Counted from the first letter of the stretch, positions 18,369 through 27,615 are shown. The stretch is 64,000 nt of DNA from Veillonella absiana (GCF_032970905.1 NZ_JAWJZA010000013.1); one strand, 5' to 3'. The notes: generated by a model not told the origin, from the letters alone. Translations and numbers: made by a program.

Positions 18369-18971
18369 ATGAAAACATCTGTAATTATACATGGTACTCA
18401 TAATGAATTTACCTTGGAACAAATGAAAGCTTGCATTGATTTAGCAGAAAAATATGGTGGTTCCTTCCGTCACGTTGTGACAGGATTGCAAATCACTGGC
18501 ATTGAAAAGGATGATAAGCCAGCACTCATTGCTGAATTACCAGACGGCGTTCGCCCCGTTGTACATCGTGGTGTGAATTCCCTGATTGCTTGCGTAGGTA
18601 AAGATGGCTGTAAAAATGGTCAAATGGAAACGATGGAGCTCGCTGATCATATTGAACGTTCCCATTATGGCCGTTCTATGGCACATAAGTGTAAAATCGG
18701 CATTTCTGGTTGCGGCCGTAATTGTCCCGACTCTATGATTAAGGATATTGCCTTTGTAGGCACTACAAATGGTTTTTTGCTTGTCGTAGGTGGTCAATCT
18801 TTTCACACGCCTGCTAAAGGTCAAATTTTGGCGAAAAATCTCACTATTGAACAGGCAAAGAAGGCTAGTGATGTCATTATTGAGTGGTATGCCAGTGAGG
18901 CGAAGCCGAAAGAACGTTTAGGAGGACTGCTTAAAAGAGTTGGGAATCCATTAGAAAATATAACTCTATAA
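18369..18971 (+). CDS. Small sirohaem [4Fe-4S] sulfite/nitrite reductase-like protein
   Basis: A 200-residue protein with the sirohaem/iron-sulfur signature C75-x5-C81 (ACVGKDGCKNG) and C115-x3-C119 (GCGRNCPDS). This is the arrangement of sulfite and nitrite reductases. Its size matches the low-molecular-weight assimilatory-type sulfite reductases of anaerobes rather than full CysI or NirB. The N-terminal part (about 1-60) is the small ferredoxin-like half-domain. An AGGAGAGAAAT site precedes the ATG. Its base composition looks like the core genes, so it is probably not part of the ars island. A strong terminator follows at 18998. Whether it uses sulfite or nitrite, and what donates its electrons, is unclear. 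Confidence 0.75.
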   Translation: MKTSVIIHGTHNEFTLEQMKACIDLAEKYGGSFRHVVTGLQITGIEKDDKPALIAELPDGVRPVVHRGVNSLIACVGKDGCKNGQMETMELADHIERSHYGRSMAHKCKIGISGCGRNCPDSMIKDIAFVGTTNGFLLVVGGQSFHTPAKGQILAKNLTIEQAKKASDVIIEWYASEAKPKERLGGLLKRVGNPLENITL

Positions 18972-18997
18972 AATTTATAGAACATACACAAGCCCTA

Positions 18998-19037
18998 AAA
19001 GACAGCAATTGAAAATCAATTGCTGTCTTTGTCTTTT
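18998..19037 (+). terminator. Rho-independent terminator before hrcA
   Basis: AAAGACAGCAATTGA pairs perfectly with TCAATTGCTGTCTTT over 15 bp with an AAA loop, followed by TGTCTTTTT. It isolates the heat-shock operon from upstream transcription. The T-rich end TGTCTTTTTGACTAAATA is repeated at about 19063-19080. Confidence 0.85.
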
Positions 19038-19113
19038 TGACTAAATAAATCAAATCTTTGAATTGTCTTTTTGACTAAATAGATTTTTTCTGACTTTATA
19101 TGGAATTTTTTAC

Positions 19114-19179
19114 TTGACAATTTTCTTGACTGTGATAATATTATACATGCGATTAGCACTCGAATTAGATGAGTGCTAA
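19114..19179 (+). promoter_or_regulatory. hrcA-dnaK operon promoter with CIRCE element
   Basis: TTGACA at 19114-19119 and TAATAT at 19136-19141 (16-base spacer) form the likely promoter. TTAGCACTC-N9-GAGTGCTAA at 19153-19179 is a perfect CIRCE operator, bound by HrcA in the absence of heat stress. It overlaps the transcript start and lies 17 bases before the hrcA ATG. Confidence 0.95.
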
Positions 19180-19195
19180 CAAGTGAGGTGTCATT

Positions 19196-20215
19196 ATGGA
19201 TGAACGTAAACAGCGCATCTTACGAGCGATTATAGAAGATTATGTTAAGTCAGCTGAACCGGTGGGTTCACGGACGATTGCCAAGAATTATAATCTTGGT
19301 ATTAGCCCGGCCACGGTTCGCAATGAAATGTCTGATTTAGAAGAATTAGGGTATTTAGAACAGCCACATACATCGGCTGGACGGATACCATCCGCTAAGG
19401 GGTATCGTCTCTATGTAGATTCCATGATGAATCAACAGGACGTACCTGCAGAGGATGCGAAACGAATCCAAACGATTTACCATGACACAACAGGTTCTAG
19501 CAGCGAACTATTCCTGAATATGGCGAAATTGATTTCCCAAGTGAGTCATAGTATGAGTTTATTCCTAGCACCTGCACATGATCGGGCGCTACTCAAATTT
19601 ATTCATGTATTACCGCTAGATACACATCAAGCCGTCATGGTGGTCATCACAGAAACGGGCGCTCTCGATAATGAGTTAATGTACTTTAAAGAGGCGGTGT
19701 CCATAGATGTGTTGCAGGTGACAGCCGTTAAATTTAGTAATGCCTTGCAAGATACTTTCATTCAAGATATAATACCTGAAAAACTGGCATCCTTGATTAC
19801 ACAAATCGAGGGACCACGACAGTTGTTATTGATTTTCTGTGAAACCTTACACCGAGCTATTACTAAAAAAAAATTGTTCTATTCCGTAGGGGCCACTGAG
19901 TTATTAAATCAACCAGAATTTAAAAACGTTGAAAAGGTGCAGCCTATACTTTCATTAGTGGAGGAACAAAATCAATTAACACGGTTGTTAGTGGATGGTT
20001 CTCCAACGCCTGTGAAAGTAAAAATCGGTACGGAAAATCCTGTGGAATCTTTACATGATATGAGTGTCATTCAAGCTGATTTTTCTACACCTGAAAAGCA
20101 AGTGGGTACCTTGGCAATTTTAGGGCCTACGCGTATGGAATATAGTCGAATCATTGGGATGCTAACCTATATGAAACAATTGATGGATACAATGGCTAAC
20201 AACCAAAATAAATAG
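19196..20215 (+). CDS. hrcA: Heat-inducible transcription repressor HrcA
   Basis: HrcA binds CIRCE to repress the dnaK and groE operons and is kept active by GroEL. The 339-residue protein has the N-terminal winged helix (RILRAIIEDYVKSAEPVGSRTIA, then ISPATVRNEMSDLEELGYLEQPHTSAGRIPS), typical of the family. The C-terminal region is a GAF-like sensor and dimer domain. A perfect CIRCE lies immediately upstream, so the gene represses itself. A GTGAGGTG segment upstream serves as ribosome site. grpE follows after 13 bases; the order hrcA-grpE-dnaK-dnaJ is the classic Firmicute arrangement. Confidence 0.98.
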   Translation: MDERKQRILRAIIEDYVKSAEPVGSRTIAKNYNLGISPATVRNEMSDLEELGYLEQPHTSAGRIPSAKGYRLYVDSMMNQQDVPAEDAKRIQTIYHDTTGSSSELFLNMAKLISQVSHSMSLFLAPAHDRALLKFIHVLPLDTHQAVMVVITETGALDNELMYFKEAVSIDVLQVTAVKFSNALQDTFIQDIIPEKLASLITQIEGPRQLLLIFCETLHRAITKKKLFYSVGATELLNQPEFKNVEKVQPILSLVEEQNQLTRLLVDGSPTPVKVKIGTENPVESLHDMSVIQADFSTPEKQVGTLAILGPTRMEYSRIIGMLTYMKQLMDTMANNQNK

Positions 20216-20228
20216 AAAGGTGGCAAGT

Positions 20229-20810
20229 ATGTCTGAAGAAGTTAAACAAGATGTAGTTGATGAAACTACGGAAAACACTGTAAATGACGCTGAGAATACT
20301 GTAGATGTCGGTGCTGAGGCTGTAGAGGCTGAGGTCGTGGAGGATACAGAGGAGGCTGTTGTTGATGCAGCACAAGTGCTAGAGGAACTAAAAAACGAAT
20401 TCGATAATCGCTACAAGCGTTTACAAGCGGATTTCGATAATTTTAGACGCCGCACAAATCAAGAGAAAGAACAATTATCTGGATTTGTAAAAGGTAATGT
20501 GCTTGCTGACTTATTGCCAGTGCTCGACAATTTTGAAAGAGCCGTTCAATCTCCTGCAGAAGGCGATGCGAAAACATTCCTTGATGGTTTTGTGATGATC
20601 CATCAAAACTTAATGGCAACATTACAAAAACATGGTTTGGCACCAATTGAAGCAGTGGGACAACCATTCGATCCAAATCTTCACCAAGCAATTATGCGTG
20701 TTGAAACTGATGAATATCCAGAGGATACAGTGGTAGAAGTATTACAAACTGGTTACACTGTTGACGGTCGGTGCATTCGACCAGCAATGGTGAAAGTATC
20801 TGGAAATTAA
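20229..20810 (+). CDS. grpE: Nucleotide exchange factor GrpE
   Basis: GrpE releases ADP from DnaK and acts as a thermosensor. The 193-residue protein has a disordered, strongly acidic N-terminus (about 1-55, rich in Glu, Val and Asp). A long coiled coil (EELKNEFDNRYKRLQADFDNFRRRTNQE) follows, and then the beta-wing domain with PFDPNLHQAIMRVETDEYPEDTV. I start at ATG 20229, 7 bases after AAAGGTGG; a GTG at 20220 is possible but sits on that ribosome site. dnaK follows after 57 bases with its own strong ribosome site. Confidence 0.95.
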   Translation: MSEEVKQDVVDETTENTVNDAENTVDVGAEAVEAEVVEDTEEAVVDAAQVLEELKNEFDNRYKRLQADFDNFRRRTNQEKEQLSGFVKGNVLADLLPVLDNFERAVQSPAEGDAKTFLDGFVMIHQNLMATLQKHGLAPIEAVGQPFDPNLHQAIMRVETDEYPEDTVVEVLQTGYTVDGRCIRPAMVKVSGN

Positions 20811-20867
20811 TTTACAATTTACACATTAATCGATATACAAAAACATTAATTTAGGAGGTCATTTAAC

Positions 20868-22712
20868 ATGGCAAAAGTAATTGGTATTGACTTAGGTACT
20901 ACAAATTCTTGCGTAGCGGTTATGGAAGGCGGCGAAGCAGTCGTTATTACTAATCAAGAAGGCGCGCGTACAACCCCATCCGTTGTTGGTTTCGCAAAAA
21001 ATGGGGAACGTTTAGTTGGTCAATTGGCAAAACGTCAAGCTGTATCCAACCCTGAAAACACAATCGCATCCATCAAACGTCACATGGGTTCTGATTACAA
21101 AGTAACTGTAGAAGGTAAAGCATACACACCTCAAGAAATCTCTGCAATGGTATTGCAAAAAATTAAAGCAGACGCAGAAGCATACTTAGGTGAAACTGTA
21201 TCCCAAGCAGTTATCACTGTTCCTGCATACTTCACTGATGCTCAACGTCAAGCAACAAAAGACGCTGGTGCTATTGCTGGTCTTGAAGTTCTTCGTATCA
21301 TCAACGAACCAACTGCAGCCGCATTGGCATACGGTGTAGATAAAGACGAAGATGGCAAAATCCTTGTATTCGACCTTGGTGGTGGTACATTCGACGTTTC
21401 CATCCTTGAATTAGGCGATGGCGTATTCGAAGTAAAAGCTACAAGTGGTAATAACCATCTTGGTGGTGATGACTTTGACCAACGTATCATGAACTGGTTG
21501 ATCGACGAATTCAAAAAAGATTCCGGTATCGACTTGTCCAATGATAAAATGGCTGACCAACGTTTGAAAGAAGCTGCTGAAAAAGCAAAAATTGAATTGT
21601 CTGGCGTAGCTAGCACAAACATCAACTTGCCATTCATCACAGCTGATGCAACAGGTCCTAAACATTTAGACTTGACTTTGACTCGTGCTAAATTTGAAGA
21701 ATTAACACATGACTTAGTAGAAGCAACTATCGAACCAACCCGTAAAGCATTGGCTGACTCTGGTTTGTCCGCTTCTGAAATCGATAAAGTATTATTGGTT
21801 GGTGGTTCCTCTCGTATTCCAGCTGTTCAAGAAGCTATCAAACGCGTTCTTGGCAAAGAACCAACTAAAAACGTTAACCCTGATGAATGTGTAGCTATCG
21901 GTGCTGCTATCCAAGGTGGCGTACTTGTTGGTGAAGTAAAAGACGTATTGTTACTTGATGTAACTCCATTGTCTTTGGGGATCGAAACTATGGGTGGTGT
22001 ATTCACTCGTATTATCGACCGCAACACAACTATTCCTACATCTAAATCCCAAGTGTTCTCCACTGCAGCAGATAATCAACCATCCGTTGATATCCATGTA
22101 TTGCAAGGTGAACGTGAATTCGCAGCAGATAACAAAACATTAGGTCGTTTCAACCTTGATGGCATTCCTGCAGCTCCTCGTGGGGTTCCTCAAATCGAAG
22201 TTACTTTCGACATCGATGCTAACGGTATCGTACACGTAAAAGCTAAAGATTTAGGTACAGGCAAAGAACAAAAAATCACTATCACTTCTTCCAGCGGTTT
22301 GCAACAAGAAGAAATCGATCGCATGGTGAAAGAAGCAGAAGCTCATGCAGCAGAAGATAAAGTGAAAAAAGAAGAATTAGACGTTAAAAATAACGCTGAT
22401 TCCCTTGTATACCAAGCTGAAAAAGCATTGAAAGACCTTGAAGGTAAAGGCGATGCTGCATTGATGAAAGAAGTTGAAGAAGCGAAAGATAAATTGAAAA
22501 AATCTATCGAATCTGGCAATATCGAAGACATCAAAAAAGACAGCGAAGCATTAACTGCTCCATTACACAAAATTGCGGAACAAATGTATGCACAAGCACA
22601 ACAAGCTCAAGAAGCTGCTGGCGCTCAAGGTGCTGAAGGTTCTGTAAAAGCAGACGACAATGTAGTAGATGCTGATTACACAGTAGTTGATGACGAAAAG
22701 AAAAACAACTAA
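20868..22712 (+). CDS. dnaK: Molecular chaperone DnaK (Hsp70)
   Basis: DnaK binds exposed hydrophobic segments in an ATP-controlled cycle with DnaJ and GrpE. The 614-residue protein has the actin-like ATPase (IGIDLGTTNSCVAVMEGG, phosphate-2 loop VFDLGGGTFDVSIL, adenosine loop LLVGGSSRIPAV). The hydrophobic linker VLLLDVTPLSLGIETMGG leads to the substrate-binding beta domain and helical lid. The tail is Gln/Ala-rich and ends in DADYTVVDDEKK. A strong AGGAGG lies 9-14 bases before the ATG. Codon use is highly biased (GTA, CGT, AAA), fitting high expression. Confidence 0.99.
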   Translation: MAKVIGIDLGTTNSCVAVMEGGEAVVITNQEGARTTPSVVGFAKNGERLVGQLAKRQAVSNPENTIASIKRHMGSDYKVTVEGKAYTPQEISAMVLQKIKADAEAYLGETVSQAVITVPAYFTDAQRQATKDAGAIAGLEVLRIINEPTAAALAYGVDKDEDGKILVFDLGGGTFDVSILELGDGVFEVKATSGNNHLGGDDFDQRIMNWLIDEFKKDSGIDLSNDKMADQRLKEAAEKAKIELSGVASTNINLPFITADATGPKHLDLTLTRAKFEELTHDLVEATIEPTRKALADSGLSASEIDKVLLVGGSSRIPAVQEAIKRVLGKEPTKNVNPDECVAIGAAIQGGVLVGEVKDVLLLDVTPLSLGIETMGGVFTRIIDRNTTIPTSKSQVFSTAADNQPSVDIHVLQGEREFAADNKTLGRFNLDGIPAAPRGVPQIEVTFDIDANGIVHVKAKDLGTGKEQKITITSSSGLQQEEIDRMVKEAEAHAAEDKVKKEELDVKNNADSLVYQAEKALKDLEGKGDAALMKEVEEAKDKLKKSIESGNIEDIKKDSEALTAPLHKIAEQMYAQAQQAQEAAGAQGAEGSVKADDNVVDADYTVVDDEKKNN

Positions 22713-22732
22713 GAAGGGCTGGTAACAAATAG

Positions 22733-23869
22733 ATGGCTAGAGACTATTATGAAGTCCTAGGGGTCGACAGAAATGCGTCCCAAGACGAAATCAAAAAGGC
22801 CTTTCGTAAAAAGGCACGTCAATACCATCCCGATGTGAACCGAGACAATCCTAAAGAGGCAGAAGAAAAGTTTAAAGAAGCTAATGAAGCCTATGAAGTG
22901 TTATCGGATGACACAAAAAAAGCTCAATATGACCAATACGGACACGACGCTTTTACCCAAGGTGGAGGCGCCAGTGCCGGTGGTTTCCAAGGCGGCTTTG
23001 GCGGGCAAGCTGGTGGATTTGGTGATATATTCGATATGTTCTTTGGTGGTGGCGGTCGTCAACAACAAGGACCACAAAAAGGTAACGATCTTCGAGAAGA
23101 TATTGATATTTCCTTTGAAGATGCAGCCTTTGGTAAATCCATGGACATCACTGTACATCGTCATGAAGAATGTGATCATTGTCATGGCACAGGCGGTGAA
23201 CCTGGTTCAAAAGTGGATACATGTCCTAACTGTCGTGGTACAGGTCAAGAATCTGTGGTACAAAATACACCATTTGGTCAAATGCGTACACAACGAACTT
23301 GTTCTAAATGTCATGGCTCTGGGAAAATTATCGAAAAGAAATGTTCTAAATGTCGTGGTGAAGGACAAGTTATTGCGAAACGTAAAATCGCTATTAAAGT
23401 TCCACCAGGGGTGGATAATGGTTCCCGTTTGCGCGTAGCTAACGAAGGTGAACCAGGTATTTTAGGCGGTCCTAAAGGTGATTTGTACGTATACATTTAC
23501 GTACGTCCACATAAAGAATTTGAACGTAATGGCAATGATGTTGTGAGCCGTGTAAATATTAGTTTTGCACAAGCTGCATTGGGTGCTACTGTACAAGTGA
23601 ATACTTTAGATGGTAAAGTAGACTTGAAGATTCCGGAAGGTACTCAAACAGGTACAGCATTCAGAATTAAAGGCAAAGGCATTCCATACCTTAGAAACCC
23701 GAACCAACGTGGGGATCAACACATTATCGTAACGGTTCAAACACCTAAAAAATTGACTGAAAAACAACGTGAACTCTTACTTCGCTTTGCAAATGAAAGT
23801 GACGAAGATGTAAACGTATTACAAGTTAGCAAAGGCTTGTTTGATAAATTAAAAGATGCTTTTAAATGA
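22733..23869 (+). CDS. dnaJ: Chaperone DnaJ (Hsp40)
   Basis: DnaJ delivers clients to DnaK and stimulates its ATPase. It is a full type I protein of 378 residues. The J domain carries HPD at 32-34. A Gly/Phe-rich region (about 78-112) follows, then four CxxCxGxG zinc repeats (CDHCHGTG, CPNCRGTG, CSKCHGSG, CSKCRGEG) and the C-terminal client-binding domains. The ATG at 22733 is 20 bases after the dnaK stop, with AAGAAGGG as ribosome site. It completes the hrcA operon; prmA follows after 43 bases without a visible terminator. Confidence 0.98.
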   Translation: MARDYYEVLGVDRNASQDEIKKAFRKKARQYHPDVNRDNPKEAEEKFKEANEAYEVLSDDTKKAQYDQYGHDAFTQGGGASAGGFQGGFGGQAGGFGDIFDMFFGGGGRQQQGPQKGNDLREDIDISFEDAAFGKSMDITVHRHEECDHCHGTGGEPGSKVDTCPNCRGTGQESVVQNTPFGQMRTQRTCSKCHGSGKIIEKKCSKCRGEGQVIAKRKIAIKVPPGVDNGSRLRVANEGEPGILGGPKGDLYVYIYVRPHKEFERNGNDVVSRVNISFAQAALGATVQVNTLDGKVDLKIPEGTQTGTAFRIKGKGIPYLRNPNQRGDQHIIVTVQTPKKLTEKQRELLLRFANESDEDVNVLQVSKGLFDKLKDAFK

Positions 23870-23912
23870 ATGCTACATACTGTTACTAGTGTAAACACAA
23901 CAAGGAGCATAC

Positions 23913-24770
23913 ATGAAATGGATTGAACTATCCATTATTTGCGAAAGAGTAGCCACCGATGAGGTGACTACTCTTTTTAGCGATTATGCAGATAATGGAA
24001 TTATAGAAGAAGATATAGAAGATACCCCAGAACACGTTAAAATTACCCTCTATGGACCAGAAGGAATGAGTGGCGAGGATTTTACCGCAATTGTTACAGA
24101 ACGTCTTAATGCAGCGAAAATTAACGTTATTGATATGGTAACCAATGAGGTGGATGATTCCACGTGGCTCAATAGTTGGCAACAATACATTGAACCTACA
24201 GAAATTTTGCCTCATATTATCATTAACCCAGCTTGGCAGGACTATGACGCGAAACCAGATGATCAAATCATAGAAATCGATTCTGAATTATCCTTTGGTA
24301 CAGGCGCTCACGAAACAACTCGTTCATGTGCGAAACTGTTGGCAAAATACAGTGAGGGTAAGGAACATAAAGAATGCCTAGATATTGGCACTGGTACAGG
24401 TATTTTATTACTTGTGGCCGCTAAATTAGGCTTTCATACATTAACGGGCATTGATATTGATGAAAGTGCGGCCAAACAAGCTCAAATCAACTGTGATAAC
24501 AACCGTGTACAGGCCACTATCATTCATGGTGACTTAGATGTAGACTATCATGGTGTAGCCGATGTGGTATTAGCGAATTTAACGGTGGATCCATTGAAAA
24601 TGCTATTGCCTGTAATAGACCGAAAAATTACTGATACAGGTATTTTAATTATTAGTGGTATCATTGATGATAGATATGATGAAATCATGCCATATATCAC
24701 TGAGCATTGGTCCATTGTAGAAGAAGTCGTAGAAGGCCCTTGGCATACCTTTGCTCTACAAAAAATATAA
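23913..24770 (+). CDS. prmA: Ribosomal protein L11 methyltransferase PrmA
   Basis: PrmA trimethylates lysines and the N-terminus of ribosomal protein L11. The 285-residue protein has an N-terminal substrate-recognition domain and a class I methyltransferase domain. The SAM loop is LDIGTGTGILLLVAAKLG (from about 156), and the post-motif is VVLANLTVDP (NxxxxP active-site type). FGTGAHETTRSC just before the SAM loop is diagnostic for PrmA. CAAGGAG precedes the ATG. dnaJ-prmA-rsmE is a common order in Firmicutes, probably reflecting read-through from the heat-shock promoter. Confidence 0.94.
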   Translation: MKWIELSIICERVATDEVTTLFSDYADNGIIEEDIEDTPEHVKITLYGPEGMSGEDFTAIVTERLNAAKINVIDMVTNEVDDSTWLNSWQQYIEPTEILPHIIINPAWQDYDAKPDDQIIEIDSELSFGTGAHETTRSCAKLLAKYSEGKEHKECLDIGTGTGILLLVAAKLGFHTLTGIDIDESAAKQAQINCDNNRVQATIIHGDLDVDYHGVADVVLANLTVDPLKMLLPVIDRKITDTGILIISGIIDDRYDEIMPYITEHWSIVEEVVEGPWHTFALQKI

Positions 24771-24865
24771 ATACATAATGTACAGAGAATTGTTGGAAAA
24801 CTAATATGCTCTCATCGATGTATAGATTTCAAAATTTTCATGGTACATATTACATAGAGGATAGT

Positions 24866-25663
24866 ATGAAAAAAATATTTATTCCTACACCATTAACTGA
24901 CAATATCATAATTCCTAAAGATATTACGCATCATATTTTGCATGTATTTCGGCATGATATGAGAAAACCAGTTACTGTATCTGGTTCTGATGGACAAACG
25001 GGATCTTATTTAATTACTGCAGAAATTGATGGGGCGGCTTATGCTCAGTTATGTGAGTTATTACCTAGTCAAACACAGATGAGTCGGGTTATACTAGTGC
25101 AATCCCTATTAAAAGGGGAAAAACTTGAATGGGTATTACAAAAGGCTACGGAGCTTAATGTGGATGCGGTATATCTCGTGGCTACGGCTAATAATGTAGT
25201 CAAATACGATGATAAAAAACTCATGTCCAAGGCCAGCCGTTGGGAAAAAATTATGCAAGAAGCATCCCAACAATGTGGTCGTAATCAATTGCCTACATTA
25301 GTGGTAGATCAAACGTTACCGCAAGTATTAGACATTGAATCTGATGCATTACAATTAGTAGCCTATGAAAATGAAACAGGTAGAACCTTAAAGGATGCCT
25401 TAGTGGATTTTAAACAGAAAACCCTAAGTGATTTTAATCAAACCACTGTGGAAAATTCAAATAATAGTAATGGTGTAATAATAGCACCAACTCAACCAAC
25501 TGTACTTATCTGTATTGGTCCTGAAGGGGGCTTTCAGCAGAAGGAAATTGATGCTATGTCTGAACGTGGCGTTGAGTCCGTTACATTAGGCAATACCATT
25601 TTGCGTGCAGAAACGGCAGCCATAAGTTCTATCGCTATGATTAATTACGAATTAGAGTTATAA
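24866..25663 (+). CDS. rsmE: 16S rRNA (uracil-1498-N3)-methyltransferase RsmE
   Basis: RsmE methylates N3 of U1498 of 16S rRNA in the decoding region. It is a SPOUT (trefoil knot) enzyme. Knot motifs are LICIGPEGGFQQKEIDAM and VTLGNTILRAETAAISSIAMI. The N-terminal part is the PUA-like RNA-binding domain, with HHILHVFRHD. The 265-residue form from ATG 24866 matches family length and has AGAGG 5 bases upstream. An in-frame ATG at 24806 would add 20 unconserved residues. A short non-conserved insert (KTLSDFNQTTVENSNNSNG) precedes the first knot motif. Confidence 0.93.
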   Translation: MKKIFIPTPLTDNIIIPKDITHHILHVFRHDMRKPVTVSGSDGQTGSYLITAEIDGAAYAQLCELLPSQTQMSRVILVQSLLKGEKLEWVLQKATELNVDAVYLVATANNVVKYDDKKLMSKASRWEKIMQEASQQCGRNQLPTLVVDQTLPQVLDIESDALQLVAYENETGRTLKDALVDFKQKTLSDFNQTTVENSNNSNGVIIAPTQPTVLICIGPEGGFQQKEIDAMSERGVESVTLGNTILRAETAAISSIAMINYELEL

Positions 25664-25678
25664 TATATAAATTGATAG

Positions 25679-25797
25679 TTTTCGATTAACATCACATTTC
25701 GATTAATGATGAATCTCGATTACTGACGAATTTTGATGATAGATTTCGAATACTAATATTTCGATAATAGATCTGCGAATCTATCGATTTCGATTAG
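25679..25797 (+). repeat. Degenerate TTTCGATTA repeat tract between rsmE and mtaB
   Basis: The 142-bp gap is filled with variants of TTTCGATTA/CGAAT spaced roughly 15-18 bases apart (near 25680, 25697, 25715, 25744, 25759 and 25788). Bases 25761-25787 also form a hairpin with ATAGAT and ATCTAT arms nested in TCGA ends. The tract ends in the mtaB ribosome site (TAGGAGG). Confidence 0.55.
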
Positions 25798-25805
25798 GAG
25801 GTGCA

Positions 25806-27104
25806 ATGAAAAGCGTTGCTTTCACAACCCTTGGTTGTCGTGTTAACCAATATGACACGGATGCCATGAAGGGTCTATTTTTACAAAAGAATTATGAAGC
25901 CGTAGATTTTGATGAAAAAGCAGATATCTACGTTATTAATACATGTTCCGTTACGAATATGGGGGAGAAAAAATCTCGTCAGTTGATCCGCAAGGCAAAA
26001 CGTCAAAACGAGGATGCCTATATTATCGTAACTGGTTGTTATGCGCAGTTGGCGCCGGATGCGATTGCTGCCATTGATGGTGTTAACCTTGTGATTGGTA
26101 CTAATAATCGTGGCCAAATCGTGGAACTAGTGGAACAATTAGATTCAACAGAACGTCAAATCAATGCTGTTCGCGATATCATGAAAGAATCTAATTTTGA
26201 GGAATTACCGTTATTCGGCAATGAATCCGATAAATCTCGAGCATTCATGAAAATCCAAGAGGGCTGTAATAATTACTGTTCATTCTGTATCATTCCGTAT
26301 ACCCGTGGTAAATTAAAATCTCGTAAAATCGATGATATCGTAAACGAGGCTAAACGTCTGGTGGAACATGGATATCATGAGGTAGTATTGACGGGGATTC
26401 ATTTGGGCAACTATGGCGTGGAATTGCCAGGTTGTCCTACATTAGCAGACGTGGTGAAAGCCTTGCTAGAGATTTCTGAGTTGTACCGTATTCGTTTTGG
26501 CTCCATCGAATCCGTGGAAGTATCCGATGAATTAGTGGAATTGATGGCTACCAATAAACGCGTATGTCCACATTTGCACTTGCCATTACAAGCTGGTTCT
26601 GATCATGTGCTGAAACTCATGAAACGTCATTACCATTTGCAAGAGTACAAAGATTTAATTGCTCATTTGCGCAGCAAGATTAAGGATTTATCCATTACAA
26701 CAGATATCATCGCTGGTTTCCCACAAGAAACTGATGAGGATTTCGATGAAACTATGAATACTGTACGTGAAATTGGTTTTACTCATATTCATGCATTCCC
26801 ATATTCTAAACGGGAAGGTACACCTGCCGCTATTATGGATGACCAAGTACCAGAGGCTGTTAAGAAAACTCGTGTAGCCTTGCTAAATTCTTTGAGCCAA
26901 GATGGATATAATAACTATGCTAACTCTCGTATTGGTAAAACAGGCGAAATCCTCATTGAAAAAATTGAGGATGGTTATTATATGGGCCTTACGAATGAAT
27001 ATATTCACGGCAAGGTAAAGGTAGGCGATACTAACTATGCTGTTGGTGAATTAGTAGGCGGTACGGTTACGGCTATTGATGGCGAGTACGTAATTATTGA
27101 ATAA
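25806..27104 (+). CDS. mtaB: tRNA t6A37 methylthiotransferase MtaB
   Basis: MtaB converts t6A37 to ms2t6A37 in tRNAs reading ANN codons, using two [4Fe-4S] clusters and SAM. The 432-residue protein has the UPF0004 domain (TLGCRVNQYDTDAM, NTCSVTNMGEKKSRQ, VTGCYAQ). The radical SAM motif is C154-x3-C158-x2-C161 in EGCNNYCSFCIIPYTRG, and a TRAM domain closes the protein. GCRVNQYD-type sequence separates MtaB from MiaB. A TAGGAGG site lies just upstream. The order rsmE-mtaB-hinT is common in Firmicutes. Confidence 0.94.
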   Translation: MKSVAFTTLGCRVNQYDTDAMKGLFLQKNYEAVDFDEKADIYVINTCSVTNMGEKKSRQLIRKAKRQNEDAYIIVTGCYAQLAPDAIAAIDGVNLVIGTNNRGQIVELVEQLDSTERQINAVRDIMKESNFEELPLFGNESDKSRAFMKIQEGCNNYCSFCIIPYTRGKLKSRKIDDIVNEAKRLVEHGYHEVVLTGIHLGNYGVELPGCPTLADVVKALLEISELYRIRFGSIESVEVSDELVELMATNKRVCPHLHLPLQAGSDHVLKLMKRHYHLQEYKDLIAHLRSKIKDLSITTDIIAGFPQETDEDFDETMNTVREIGFTHIHAFPYSKREGTPAAIMDDQVPEAVKKTRVALLNSLSQDGYNNYANSRIGKTGEILIEKIEDGYYMGLTNEYIHGKVKVGDTNYAVGELVGGTVTAIDGEYVIIE

Positions 27105-27206
27105 ATCATCATATTATATGCGATTTTATATATGATATTATATTATATAGGTCATGATATTTATTCTAATATTTAGTGATTCTCGAATGTTTCATAAATA
27201 ATCTCG

Positions 27207-27234
27207 TTGAATAAGTACATGAATTTGCTATAAT
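27207..27234 (+). promoter_or_regulatory. hinT promoter
   Basis: TTGAAT (27207-27212), 16-base spacer and TATAAT (27229-27234) preceded by TGC (an extended -10). It ends 37 bases before the hinT ATG. Confidence 0.65.
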
Positions 27235-27270
27235 AGACTCATAATGATGCATTTTGAAGGGGGCTTATAC

Positions 27271-27615
27271 ATGAGCGATTGTATTTTTTGTAAAATCGTT
27301 GATGGATCCATTCCATCTAACAAGGTATTAGAGAATGATAAATTTGTAGCATTTCATGATTTGAATCCTGTTAAAAAGGTTCATGTGCTAATCATTCCTA
27401 AAAATCACGTAGATAATATTGCTACATTAAATGCAGATAATGAAAGCTACGTAGCAGGCATGCTTTCATTCGTGAAAGATGTTGCGAAAGAACTAGGGAT
27501 CGGTGAGGACGGATACCGTCTCATTTTCAATACGGGTGAAAAAGCAGGACAAACTGTATTCCATATGCATGCTCATTTACTTGGTGGCGAGGAAATGGGT
27601 TGGCCAGAAGCCTAA
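27271..27615 (+). CDS. HIT-family nucleotide hydrolase (HinT-like)
   Basis: This 114-residue histidine-triad protein probably hydrolyses purine nucleoside phosphoramidates or adenylated intermediates. It has CIFCKIVDGSIPS with two cysteines near the N-terminus (a zinc site in many relatives), and NPVKKVHVLIIPKNHV. The catalytic triad HMHAHLLGG has H98, H100 and H102. The ATG at 27271 is chosen because GAAGGGGG lies just upstream; an in-frame start at 27244 would place that site inside the gene. It has its own promoter with a near-consensus extended -10. Confidence 0.92.
   Translation: MSDCIFCKIVDGSIPSNKVLENDKFVAFHDLNPVKKVHVLIIPKNHVDNIATLNADNESYVAGMLSFVKDVAKELGIGEDGYRLIFNTGEKAGQTVFHMHAHLLGGEEMGWPEA

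Noticed and set aside
21248..21640. 130-codon antisense frame in dnaK
   Set aside because: Typical antisense shadow of a highly codon-biased gene.
22884..23438. 184-codon open frame on the + strand within dnaJ
   Set aside because: Its composition is that of a shifted dnaJ frame; the real frame has complete J, zinc and C-terminal domains.
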